Shown: positions 24,744 through 35,078 of the stretch, piece after piece
Layout: each line of letters starts with the position of its first letter
Numbering within the stretch: the first letter of the stretch is position 1
DNA from: Toxoplasma gondii ME49
Taxonomy: Eukaryota; Apicomplexa; Conoidasida; Eucoccidiorida; Sarcocystidae
Length of the DNA stretch: 64,000 bases
Direction of reading: 5' to 3'
Assembly: GCF_000006565.2 (NCBI RefSeq)
Contig: NC_031478.1
Coordinates: 1,905,874 to 1,969,873 of the forward strand
Translations under genes and position numbers: made by a program
The notes under the pieces: model-generated
The model's database searches: none
What the model was told of the DNA's origin: nothing
What the model saw: the letters and a program-made list of their open reading frames with translations, nothing else

Positions 24744-27700
24744 TCACTTCTTTTCGGGCTCTCCGCTTTTCTGCAGTTCCAGCGGGGTCTCTGGTAAAGG
24801 TAGACGCTGGTGTTTCCTCCAGCAAATCCTCCAGAGAGCCTCTTCTTCATAGCAGCTGCAGGTGCGGGAACAAATGTGAGCGCACCCAACGTGTGCGCAA
24901 GGGAAACTTCGCATTCCCCGCCATCCATAGAACACGCCGAAGGGACCTCGCGACAGCTTTCGTCCCGGTCTTGTCTAATTAGTACACAAAGAAAGCAAAG
25001 AGAAACCCGTTCTATTCACTCCGATTGCTTCTCGGTCACGGCCACGGTCCTCGTGGAACAGTCGCGGCTGCAGCAAGGGAACTGATAGATGCCTGGTTTC
25101 GTTTTACATCTACTGAATATAGCCATTACCTTCCTCAAATATGTACTACCGTCGGAATAATTTCTGGGATGCTACAGGCACTGCTCCTTGAAGAGAGGAC
25201 GCCTAGTCGATCTGTTTCCTTCTCTTTAGCGGTCTAGAGAAACGGTCGTGGCAAGCGTAGCACAATGACAAAGAAGAAAATCTTTTTTTTCTTTAAAAGC
25301 GACTGTGTTTCTCTGCCATCGATACGCGCTGTTCGAACCTTATCAAGTTCGTTTGTCTTTGCGTTTTATAAACTTGAAGTTGCGTTGCCTGGGAATCGAA
25401 CCCAGGGTCTACCGGTTGGTCTACCGGTTAAGAGCGGCTTCTTCGCTCGGGTGAGGCAGAAACCTAAACTCGGACAGAAGGCTGCTCCGTCCCGATAGCT
25501 TCGCGCCACTCACCACAATGCAGGGAATGCTATCGCGGTTGATATCGAAGAATCCGTGGCAGTGCCGGGCGCAGTAGTGGTTCCCGAAAATAGCCTTGAC
25601 TTCGTCGGCAAGATCGGTCTTCAAGTAGCCGTCCGCCTGCAGTTGGAAACTAAACGGGATGTCGAGAGACGCCAGCGTGAAGGCCGGACTCAGGTGACTT
25701 GCGGGCTCAATTCCTGAGAGAAGAAAACCCGAACCAGGTCAGAAAATCTGCACGCACGCGAACCAGTCTGCAAGTCTTCCAGGCTGGCGAGTTGGCCTAT
25801 CGCCACACTCCAGCTGAAAAGGCGACTCACGAGAACTTGAGGATAGGGTTGCAGCCAAAGAGCAAAAGCAGCAAACGCGAAAATGGTCTTCCGAGAAAAG
25901 AGCCAACATAAACCACGTCCAAGCATGCAAAGGGCTCGAATGTCCGTCCCCCCTCTGTTGAAGCCCGCCGGCGCCTGACTGTGGACGAAAACCAGCACAA
26001 AAACGCGGTAAGGCCATCAGGGTGGTCAAGGTGGAAACAGGCATACGCAAGAATTGGAAAACGTCAAAAGTGAGCTCTATACACCCCAGGTGCTGATCTA
26101 AGAAAGCAGAGTTAAACAGAGCAAAAGTTGCGGGTGCCGTCCCGACTTCGTTCTGTCTAGCTGCCTCGTCGGCGACGCAAAAAGAAGACGCAAGCACCTT
26201 TGAAACGGAAAAAGGAAGGATACAGTTCGTGCGCCCTTGAAAAGATTGTCTCCTCTGGTACTGACCTACCGGAAACAAGATCCACCACATACTCAGAACG
26301 CGTACCAGGGTTCTCCTCTGGAGAGTAGATGAAGTCTGTCTCGGCTGCACAGAGAGGCGCGAGAGCCGAAAGACTTTTTCTCCGGCAATCGTTGTAAGCA
26401 GAGAGGACGACATCTCCACGAAAACAGAGGACACGGAACCCCCCGCACTCTCCGTCTTCGCCGCAGCCACAGGGCAGCTGTGCAATTGGTTTCATGTCTC
26501 TTTCTTGAGTCGGTTCGTCCGACTTTCTCTCCCAGTTCTCGTCTTCTGTGCATCCTTTCCTCTTCCTTCTTGGACCCGTCTCGTCGTGTCCACGGCGTAC
26601 TCCAACCCTGTCCTTCGTGTGTGCAACGAAAGCGGACTTCTGTCTCTCTGCATTTGTGTTTTTATCTGCCTTCTCCTTCTTCTCCACGTCTCTTTCCTTG
26701 TTGTGCTCCCTGGTGTTCGCTTTGCTGCTTGCACGGACCACAGAGGAACGCTGGGTAACTCCTCGCCGTTCAACTCCTTTCTTTGTCACAGTGTACTCTC
26801 GCGCACTCATGTTTGCGTCTCCGTCGCTTGCCTTCCCTTCCCTGCTGGCCCTCGCATTCCTTGAATTCTTCCCCTTTTCTGCTCTCGTGCCTCTCTCTTC
26901 GTTCGCTTCAAGGTCCTTTGTTGTCTGCCTTTCTCGCTCGACCATTCGTTCACAAACCTCCCCACCAGCATCCTTCGGCCTCTCTCGTTCTGTTCCCTGT
27001 GCCACCCACCTTGTGCTTCCCTCACGAATGTCACCGTCCCGCCCGCTCTTCTCCCTCCTAATGCTTCTTCTTCGACGTCCGTCGGGCCGGTCGTCGTCTT
27101 CTTTTCCGTGAACGCTGTGGTCTTGCGTTTGTTCTGGCGCCGCTGTGGCCCCTGTCTGCGGTACTGCCATCGTGGCCGCGCACGCTCTTTCAGCTGTCTG
27201 TACAGCTCGCCGTCTCCGTCCGTTTACCTCGCCTTCTGCCTTCCTCGTTCGCTTTCGCTGCGACCGGGCTTCGTACTCTAAGAGAGTCTCGAGCCACAGG
27301 CGGCAGTTGCAACTCGGCAAGTCTCCCTGGAGGAACAGACCCAATCCTACGCCGGCCTTGGCCTCGGGGACTACGACGAGCAGCCGGTGCATCGAGGGCG
27401 AATCCCTTGTTCTCCAAATGAGTTGCTGAGTTAAGACGCACAGACAGAAAGTGGAAACGACCGACAAGCAGAGAGAGATGAGCTGACTGGAAAAGGGGGG
27501 CAGAAAGGGGAAGGAATGGACGCGGGCAGACAGCACAGAGAGCACGAGGACATCCACACGAAGAAGGTACTGAGAGGCAACCACAAAGGGAATGACACAG
27601 GAAGTGGAAGGAGGCGGATAGCAGAAGGAGAGGGGGTGGCAACCAAAAGTGAGAGCGCAAAACAGCACGGGAAGAAACGGAGACTCGGGAGCGAAAGAGA

Positions 27701-29359
27701 TTCACCTGAGCGTCAAGAGAGCTTAACACCATATACGATGAAACTGTATTGCATTAGAGCTTCACACTGGATACGTTTCAATGTTAACAGACTACAGACC
27801 ATGCAAGTGAAGATAATCTAACGCGCCTCGTGTTCAACATTTGGCAAAGATATCCTAGCGCGTCATGCAAGCAGAATAGAGCAAACAGAGAGAAAGTATC
27901 GCTTCGTCTTGCAGTTGATTTGGTGTGGGAATAGAAAAATCTGCTTGAAAGGAAAGAAACATCAGCTCGTCCATCGCAGAATACGTATGTTGCTTGTGAA
28001 CTGGGGGCTTGCAACTGCTTGAGAGCTTAGCTGGGAACAGAGCGAAAGTGGGGTTTCGGATGTACATACAGTTGCTTGCTCTTTGGCAACGGCGATCAGC
28101 TGGCGGGTCCACTCGACTCCACAGGGAGTCAGTCCTTGTCCTTCTCTACACGCGCGTCGAGGATTGCACCTTTGTGACTTTTTAGCCACTTTCTTGTCCT
28201 CTCCTAAAGTGTCTCTTTTCTTCCCCTTCCACGTTTCGCCTTTGCCGCCTTCTCTCTCGGTCTCATCTTCGCTTTCTCGCGTCGACGAATAGATCGTAGG
28301 GCGCAGGTCAGGAGCTTCTGGCTGAATGCGTCGCTTCTTCTCCTCTCTGCTGCCGCCCTCATTTGGGCCTCCATGTTCTGTCTTCTCTTCTGGCGACACC
28401 GCTTCTTTCTCGTCTTCCGACGCACTCTCTCTGTCTGTGCTGCTGCATCGGCTGCAGCATCTAGTCGTCTCGTCACTTGGCGTTTCATGTTCTTCTTTCA
28501 CGAGTCCACCTTCTTGCATTCGTCGTTTGTTATCATCGGGAATCTTCCCCCCCGTCTCTCCTGAGCCTCGTTCTGCACCTCCCGGTGACACCTTCCTCGC
28601 GTCCTCTGGGCGGATCTTCAAAATCTCCTCGGGGGGGTTGAGGCCCCTCGAACCTGTGTCCCTCTCTGTCTCCATTCTGTTCTTTCTTTCCTCGTCCCCA
28701 CATTCCTCGGATTTCTTTTCCTCCCACGAGCTTCTCTCGAGCTTTTTCCTGACCGAGGCAGGATGCATAGATGCGGCGTGGAGACAGACAAAGGCGACTC
28801 GTGTGTCACTCGCTCCATTTCGCTCTCGTACAAAAACGTTTTCTGCAGGAAAAGAGTTTGCGCGCTTTCCTGGGAAAGCGTGCGTTTCGCTTGCATCGCT
28901 GAGACTACCGGAGACAAGTGTCCCCCCACCAGTTTCAGGACCCTCCGAGGCATCCGAAACGTCTCCCATTTCCGCTTCTGAAACTTTGGACAGTTTTACA
29001 GAGCCGAGAACCAATCGATGGCTATCGCGGTCTCCACGAAGCTCTCCTCTCGTAGTGTTTCCGCGGTACTTCTCTTCACGTCGTCCACTCATCTCCGTCT
29101 CTTCTTTCACGCCGTTTTCCCTGTTCCCGCTCCTCCACGTACAACATGAGCATTCCCCGAAAAGCAAACAAGTCGCGTGTGTACAGGCGCTTGAGAGGAA
29201 AGGACTGGCGCGTTCTCCGAGGTAGTTGCTGGTGGCTTTCTCGGACAGGAGACTCGCCTCAGTTCCCCACTCGCTGGCTTGTTCTTCTGCTGGGGTGTGG
29301 ACGGCAGCCCACTCCGCAGGCCGCGAATGCGAGACCCTTGCGGCTGCAGAGAAATCCAT
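24744..29359 (-). CDS. Large charged protein, five exons, unknown function
   Basis: Minus-strand exons are 29359-28070, 27425-26270, 25974-25831, 25713-25514 and 24974-24744, giving 3021 nt and 1006 residues with phases matching throughout. ATG 29359 lies in a strong GTCACCATGGA context. Exon 1 has a Cys-rich start (LLFGECSCCTW, about residue 66) followed by a highly charged Arg/Glu/Lys/Ser region that continues through much of exon 2. Ordered parts are the start of exon 2 (MHRLLVVVPEAKAGVGLGLF), its end (LCFRGDVVLSAYNDC and SEYVVDLVSG), exon 4 (SFQLQADGYLKTDLADEVKA) and exon 5, which is rich in Cys and His (CAHVGCAHICSRTCSCYEEE). No family is recognised with confidence. Exon 3 is the least certain: an acceptor 4 bp upstream gives another attractive frame but leads to a stop in exon 4. 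The last intron carries a tRNA-like remnant. Confidence 0.62.
25378..25450 (-). other. tRNA-like fragment with 12-bp tandem duplication
   Basis: On the minus strand, a perfect T-arm (stem CTGGG/CCCAG around loop TTCGATT, which is also a B-box match) is followed by a 7-nt acceptor-like tail and A. Upstream there is an anticodon-loop-like CTCTTAA (would be CTT, Lys) with a poorly paired stem. Between them a 12-bp unit is perfectly duplicated in tandem (plus-strand 25406-25417 and 25418-25429). No matching 5' acceptor strand (GCGTTGC) or D-arm is visible upstream, so this is a remnant and not a working tRNA. It lies in the last intron of the minus-strand gene. Confidence 0.4.
25406..25429 (+). 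repeat. Perfect 12-bp tandem duplication
   Basis: Two adjacent identical copies of GGTCTACCGGTT occur at 25406-25417 and 25418-25429. They lie inside the tRNA-like fragment and lengthen the spacer between its anticodon-like and T-arm parts. Confidence 0.9.
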
Positions 29360-29457
29360 GGTGACAAGAAAAGCCTGGGATTGCGAAAGACGCAGGGAAG
29401 AGGGGCATGTCTGCCTTCTGAGGGGTTCTTACAACGGAAAACAGAGAGAAAGGAAAG

Positions 29458-29745
29458 ATGGCAGAAAGTATCGGGGCAGTGGCGCGCACAAGACGTTTAC
29501 CTCCGCAGCACACGAACGTCGATCTCTCTGATAAGAGGGGAAGACAGAAAGCAAGATCGTCGGAACCAAATCCTGCAAAGTCCAACAGACGGCGGAAGTT
29601 GGCTCGAATGCGCAAGTCGCAAAGAAGAAAAAACGGGAGCACAAAGATTGAGGACACACCGGACGAGCGCGAATCGAAAGGTAGCGGAGCGAGTCCACAG
29701 CACTTGTTGAAAACCCAAAGGAATGTCGGAGTGGATATCTATTGA
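29458..29745 (+). CDS. Doubtful small basic ORF, divergent
   Basis: This 95-codon ATG-started ORF encodes a very basic peptide (for example SNRRRKLARMRKSQRRKN). It begins 98 bp from, and divergent to, the ATG of the large minus-strand gene. A second plus-strand opening, 29742-29930, continues coding-like composition in another frame. On the opposite strand this DNA looks like the pyrimidine-rich leader intron of the large gene (GTAAAC near 29500 and an acceptor ..CCCCTCAG near 29430). The purine-rich ORF may therefore be only the mirror of that leader. Confidence 0.2.
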   Translation: MAESIGAVARTRRLPPQHTNVDLSDKRGRQKARSSEPNPAKSNRRRKLARMRKSQRRKNGSTKIEDTPDERESKGSGASPQHLLKTQRNVGVDIY

Positions 29746-30231
29746 ACGAAATTGAGTGGAGTTCTCGAAAGAAAATCAAAAAAGGGAAACTGTGTAAGGG
29801 TCTAGAGTACGGGCAACAAGTGGATGATGCGTGCGGAAAAGTTGAGCCTCACGACTCACCAAAGAGTGTCGACACGCACCAAGAAACGCTGGTAAACTCT
29901 TTGGTGGCAGCTGGGGAGAAGCAAAAGTGAATGCATTTCCTGAGCTCACATAAAACTTTGTTCATGTCCCTCGAGTGATTTTAAGCGAGGTGACTTTCTC
30001 TAAATGTGCTGCCAATTTCCGCATTGCGGGCTGCCCTACGCGCGCACTTTTGCTCTTTTCGCTACTTTCCCGTCAGCTCAGCTCTCAGATAGTCATTCTA
30101 GATTAACCATGGATGACATAAATGTTCTAACACGCCGCCGGTTTTGGGTGTAGTCACTTTCAGCGCCTTCTAGGGTAGTAAATTCAGGGACGATGTCAAG
30201 CGGAGCTGCGAGCCGGTTGACCGGTATTTTT

Positions 30232-30582
30232 CTAGGTGCGATCGGCCCTTGAAAGGGGAGAAATCCAGACAAAGCAAACAGCGTGTGAAACAGTGAGAAA
30301 CGCAGCCCGAGACGGAAGGGTCCAGCTACTTAACAACTGCGAAAGAAGGACTTCTCTGTATCTCCATCGCCCTCGAACGATGGTAATTTTCGTGCAAGAC
30401 GAGCGCCTCGCAAGTCGCGCTGTGTAGTGTGGACGAGACAGGAAACACATTTCCGCAAACGGCCCCCCGCCGCTTTTTCTCTGAGACGCGACAAACTGCG
30501 AGGAATTTCCCTCGGCTTCAAACGCACTGGGTCTCTTTCTCTTGTTTCGTCGACTTTGCTCGTTTGTTCCGTCGCACTTCAT
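30232..30582 (-). CDS. Possible small ORF, unknown function
   Basis: This 116-codon ORF runs from an ATG at 30582 to a stop at 30232. The first third is polar and basic (NEQSRRNKRKRPSAFEAEGN), followed by a Cys/Arg-rich middle and a more hydrophobic end. It has coding-like composition but no recognisable motif and no flanking splice signals. The surrounding 29.9-31.3 kb stretch shows no other gene. Confidence 0.22.
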   Translation of the reverse strand: MKCDGTNEQSRRNKRKRPSAFEAEGNSSQFVASQRKSGGGPFAEMCFLSRPHYTARLARRSSCTKITIVRGRWRYREVLLSQLLSSWTLPSRAAFLTVSHAVCFVWISPLSRADRT

Positions 30583-31488
30583 ATGTTAAAGGAACACACT
30601 TAGTAGCAGAGCCGTGTAACTTAAGGCAGGCACACGTCGTCTGTCGTTAGATCCCGGCAACCAAGCAAACCGACTACGAGACTTGCTTGAGGAGGGCTCA
30701 TGTGTGTTAGCAGGATTTTCTCGGTTGCTTCTCCCATGATGACCTGTCCCTTGTAGGCAGAAATTTGCTAAAGATAGATGCGACTTTTGAAGTTATTCGT
30801 AGGCGGATTTCATCGCGCACGCTAGCCCAGCTGGTTGTGGTTGCCACTCGCGGTGTTCCCTCAAAACCCAGATGAGAAACTGGGCGAAGGGTGAGCACGC
30901 AGGATTCTCAGATCGATGAAAATTGGCAAAAACAACTTTTTTGTGATACGTCTGTTTGTTCGCGTTCTGTTGAACATCTTGAAAATACATTCCCATGGCC
31001 TTCAGGGTTGGTTTTAGACGCTCTTGTCCTGTATTTACCAACCGCCAAGTTCCCCCCGTTCGCGGCGCAGCCAAGATGTGCTTACTAGCCGTTGTATGCT
31101 TTTATCAGCTTGCGTTCAAAATGATGTCTCTGTGTTAAGAGAGACGCAAATTTTCCGTCATTCGCATAAAAAGACGCGTGTTCCCTTGTGCCGCATCTGT
31201 TTCCCGTTCCGTCCGTTAGCCGATCCGTCGTGTCACTCAGTTTGTGATAGTTCTACGAGATGAATAATTATCTCGGTTTTCTTTAGTGTGTCGCACTTCT
31301 TTGTCGCAACTCATCTGCTATTACGCATCTATGGGTGGAGCCTTCTCGCGGGCATGCGTGGGGACCCCGTTGATGCTTTCCATTCCAGCTTTTGCGTCGC
31401 GGCGAGCGAACGTAGGAGGAAACCAAGGGGTTTTTCCTGTTGGCATCTTGAGACTAGCGAAGGGTTGCGGCTGTCTCTTCTTCATTGA

Positions 31489-32349
31489 GGATGGGGGAAT
31501 GAGTTATCTGAAACACGGACAGTTCCTTCCCTACTATCAAAACGAACGACGACGGTGCCGCTGTTCTATGCTGGCTCTTCCTCGGTCACTTTCGCTGGTT
31601 CCCATTTCCCGTACAACCGGACCACTGCAGTGGATCTGAGACACAAACGTAGCGCTCTATCCCTAGACTATACGATGATCACGACGGTTCTAGCTGTCAG
31701 CGCCGCGGCTGTAGCGATCAAGAAGAAGTTCCGGCGGGCTGAAGATGCAACCAGTTTGCCGGTTTTCTGCGGTGAGCCTGTGATTTCGCGGCCGCAATCA
31801 CTTCTCGCTGACTCCAGGTCAGGAGACATCGCAACCTCGCCTGTGGCGCATCCACGTTACAGCCAGGAAATTGCATATGCATACGAGTTGAATGGAGAGA
31901 CGCTTACACGCTTAAACTCGGAAGAACTTGATGCATGGGGGTATTTGTCCTGCTCTGTTCCGCGAAGCAACTGCCGTCCCCAGAGAGAAAACGCCTACCC
32001 TCCACTTCGGCACAGGCATCCAGCCCGACGCGTGTCAGCATCGCAGCAGTCGGTTTCTGAACATGGCGCTGTCTGCGAGGTGGAACAGGGAAGCGATGCA
32101 CGAACCAGAGGAACGCACCTAGAGAAAACGGGAAGTACCGGAGACACTGGAGAGAAACGTAACAAGCTGGTGCGTTCCACTGGTCAGGAGTTGCCAGTCA
32201 GTCTGTTAACAGACATCAGGGTCCCAGCAAACCGGCTGCACCCCGTCGGTCGATGTGTACAAAAACATTTCGACCGCAGTGAGCTTAGGGAAGAAAGAGA
32301 GGACAGGAGGTACACGAGAAGCAGGACGAACCTAGGAAGTTTGATGTAG
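31489..32349 (+). CDS. Hypothetical protein with one membrane segment
   Basis: One frame is open from 31489 to the TAG at 32349 with good coding composition. The only in-frame ATG is 31675, which gives 224 residues starting MITTVLAVSAAAVAIKKKFR: a short hydrophobic helix stopped by a basic patch, as in a signal anchor. However, the coding look begins earlier (from about 31490, after an acceptor-like TTCTTCATTGAG), so the true protein probably has an upstream exon that would place this helix internally. That would resemble dense-granule-type proteins, which have a signal peptide plus one membrane helix. The rest is hydrophilic, with YELNGETLTRLNSEELDAWG and a basic, Ser/Arg-rich tail. An overlapping ATG ORF at 31331-31639 begins MGGAFSRAC, a myristoylation-like start, but I could not splice it in phase. 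Function unknown. Confidence 0.5.
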   Translation, partial: GWGNELSETRTVPSLLSKRTTTVPLFYAGSSSVTFAGSHFPYNRTTAVDLRHKRSALSLDYTMITTVLAVSAAAVAIKKKFRRAEDATSLPVFCGEPVISRPQSLLADSRSGDIATSPVAHPRYSQEIAYAYELNGETLTRLNSEELDAWGYLSCSVPRSNCRPQRENAYPPLRHRHPARRVSASQQSVSEHGAVCEVEQGSDARTRGTHLEKTGSTGDTGEKRNKLVRSTGQELPVSLLTDIRVPANRLHPVGRCVQKHFDRSELREEREDRRYTRSRTNLGSLM

Positions 32350-35078
32350 TCTCTGTGCTGCTCAGCTCGTAGCCTTTCAAGGGTGGGAAAGATCGGCGAT
32401 GAGAGTAGAGCAACCGAAATGAAAGGCCAGCATTCAAGCATGTGTGCAAGGTCGTGACAACATCGAGTGTTCGGCCGTGATGTGCAGTTGCCGTCTCCTC
32501 CAAAAAGCAAAAAAAACCTTTAAGTCGTCCTGAAGGGAAATTGATGTCTGCTTGTTGTTGATATCTTCGAAATTAAACGTCTACACTAATGCATATTTCA
32601 TTGCCTGTTTCAGGGCGTGTTGTTGTAGTAGACATGTTTTCGTATCACGAAGAGTTGGGCTAAGGTGATTTCTCATGTGTGATTTATCAAGCACTCCGTT
32701 GAGTTTCCTCGCGTTGACGAGATCAAACATGACGTCTTCTGTTTTCTGGCAGCCTCGTATTCTGTGTCACCTGCTGCCCTTTTTAGGCACAGGCGACCTC
32801 GTGCGAGCAGTCGTAAGAACCACTGTATCTCTATTTGAATATGTTGGTATATTCAGGGAAAAACAAGAGCACACATACACAGTGCACATTGCTACTCCAT
32901 TTAAATGAATAGGTTGGCCATTTTCATGACGCAAGCGTGCTTTTGAGGACAGTTGGATATGAGCTTATTCCCGCGATCATTGTGCGACAGCAGAATATCG
33001 TAGTTCTGTCGGCATCGTTCTCGATGTTCTGTTTCTCTCCCTGGTGTCGGGTTTCGCAACTGAGAGCAGGTGCTCTAGAAAAAACGCCGACTGGTTTGTA
33101 CAACTCAAGCCAACACAGGAAGTACCGCAATGCCACCAATACTATTCTTGTTTAAGTTGACGGGCATAGCTTTTTTTGGCGGACTTGATTCAGCCTCGCA
33201 TATCGTCGGTAGTCTGGTGTGAAGGACTCGAGAGACCGCCTTGTATTTTTGTCGTGTCTTCACCCGATTAATTGAACTCGACTCTCCAAGCTGAAGTGTC
33301 TCCGCATGTTTTAACGTGACGAGACTCAAAGCATTCAGCCACCGAAGACAGTGTCCTGTTTTTCGTAAAGTTGTAGACAACACGACCGACTAGACTCTTC
33401 AGAGATGTTCTACCACTGAGACGTTTGAACTCACATCTATTATAAAAACCTTTTACCAGACGAACTAGAATTTCCAGCTAGTTTTTTTCATCTTCGACAG
33501 AACTCATCGTGTTGACAGACACAGCAACAGGAAATATATGTCCACAGAATTGGAAACCACAAAGCTTTTCGTTAAAGTAAGCACAGCCGAAAGCAGATTT
33601 TTCTAGGTTGCGTACCGGAAGACGGGCTGCGGGACTGATAAGAGCGTCTTCGATGCTTCACCATTCCAAATATGTTTGTGTCTGTTCCGAGTTTTTCATC
33701 CAGTCGATCGGGTAATTGGTTCTCACAAGACACGTACCGATAACCGCCAACTGCTTGTCACAAAAAGCTGTTGAAGAAGTTTTGTGCTTCCCCCACTTAC
33801 ACCAAATTACCTAGACAGAGAGTGCCGTCCTGGAGAAGGGAATACACTTGGGGTATTGCCAATCCAACAAAGGGACGGCGGAGAAAGAAGCGTAAAATGA
33901 CTGTATTTTTGTGGATCTCCTCCCTGGATAGTCGCTTCAAGCTCACTTCCGCGGGAGCGGGGGTCCCCTTGAGCTTCACGGGTCCGTGCTGACTAGCGGA
34001 AAGAAGAAGCGAACGAGCTGATAATTCCGACACACCTTACCTTCTCATACGCCTGCATGCCACAGCGAATGTCGAGAAAACGAATGTGGTAGAACTGCGA
34101 TATCAGAAAAACTCCCCCCGATACAGAGCCGGAACGCGGAGCAGCTTAGCAGGCGACGACGCGGCCAGCGAGACAAATTTGGTCGGCACTGGCGAAAAAT
34201 GTGAAAGCCGCCATGTCTGAAAGGCGCAACAGTTCACTTGAACCCTTTCCAGGACTTAACTCTTTTTTTTGCTGTCTAGAACGTATCCAAGACGCTGAAG
34301 TAAATCCGTACAATCCAGACGTCTGCTTGCTGTGCATGCGCTGAATTTTTGAAGATGCAACAGAGAGGCAGCTGTTTCTGCAGCGTCGCGCGCGGTCTCT
34401 TTTTGTGCGTGGGCGTCTGTCTTAGAACGACACGCCCAAAAAGGGTTCTTCACGTCTCTTCTTTTCCAGAATTCCTCTTTCTTTTGACCGTACTCTTTTC
34501 CGTGGCTGTCCGCATTCGAGGAGACATTTGAACGCGGCTCCCTCCGTTCTAGGCTCGGTTCTCCCCTCGAGCCGGGCGGGCGCGCCCTCTCGCTTTCTCC
34601 AGCCGCGAACTCGTGATTTCAATTCCATCTTCGTCCGCGTCCGCCATTCTTGTCCTTTCGCGTCGCGTTGTTTCTCATTTCCCTCCACACTTGCCGAGAA
34701 GCTGGTATTTCTCAGACCTTTTCTCTGCGTCTGTCTGCTTGCAAGACGCCTACCTGAAGTCCCCCGGAGGGTGTGCCCGTCCTCACTTCGAGGCTTATAC
34801 AGAAAAGCACGTTACGCTTTCAGCCACCCCAGTTTCCAAATCGTGAAAAACACCCGGGCTCGTCCAGGCTAGGATGTGAGCTGTGGACGCCCCGTGACGC
34901 TTGTGATTTCTTTCATGTGACGACAGCGGCAGACCGGGAGAGTCGTCCAGCGCAGAACCGCGACCTCTCCAGTTTGTATCTGATACTTTTAAAGAAATTT
35001 CGCGAAAGAGGTGCCTTTGTGCCGAGCCGGGCATGCTCTTCTCACTTTCTGGGATGTGTATCTCCCACAGGTAGGACG
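32350..35078. other. Intergenic region and leader of next gene
   Basis: Only short openings occur here, such as 33105-33383 on the minus strand (92 codons, ATG start, no motif). The last 500 bp are C/T-rich. They end in an acceptor-like CTCCCACAG just upstream of the ATG at 35079, suggesting a spliced 5' leader for the next gene. Confidence 0.4.

Noticed and set aside
24580..24825. Helical-looking minus frame (LEETPASTFTRDPAG..., KEVKLREKKTLEQQ)
   Set aside because: Attractive, but it cannot be entered in phase from exon 4; the frame entered from the strong acceptor at 24975 ends at 24744 instead. Kept in mind as an alternative.
26505..27111. Long hydrophobic plus-strand ORFs (26505-26864, 26548-27111)
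   Set aside because: They are complementary to the Arg/Lys/Glu-rich exon 2 of the minus-strand gene and show its compositional mirror (Ser/Leu/Phe).
27145..27360. Helicase/AAA or other enzyme motifs in shadow frames of the large minus gene
   Set aside because: No second supporting motif; these frames are mirrors of the charged Arg/Glu-rich coding region.
28326..29225. 299-codon plus-strand ORF
   Set aside because: Exact mirror of exon 1 of the minus-strand gene; Ser/Phe/Leu-rich, no splice or start support.
29107..29367. Minus-strand frame containing GGAGTGKT, a Walker A (P-loop) match
   Set aside because: The frame has no ATG, ends two codons after the motif, and overlaps exon 1 of the large protein in another frame that has a strong start. 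A P-loop match is expected about once or twice by chance in six frames of this length.
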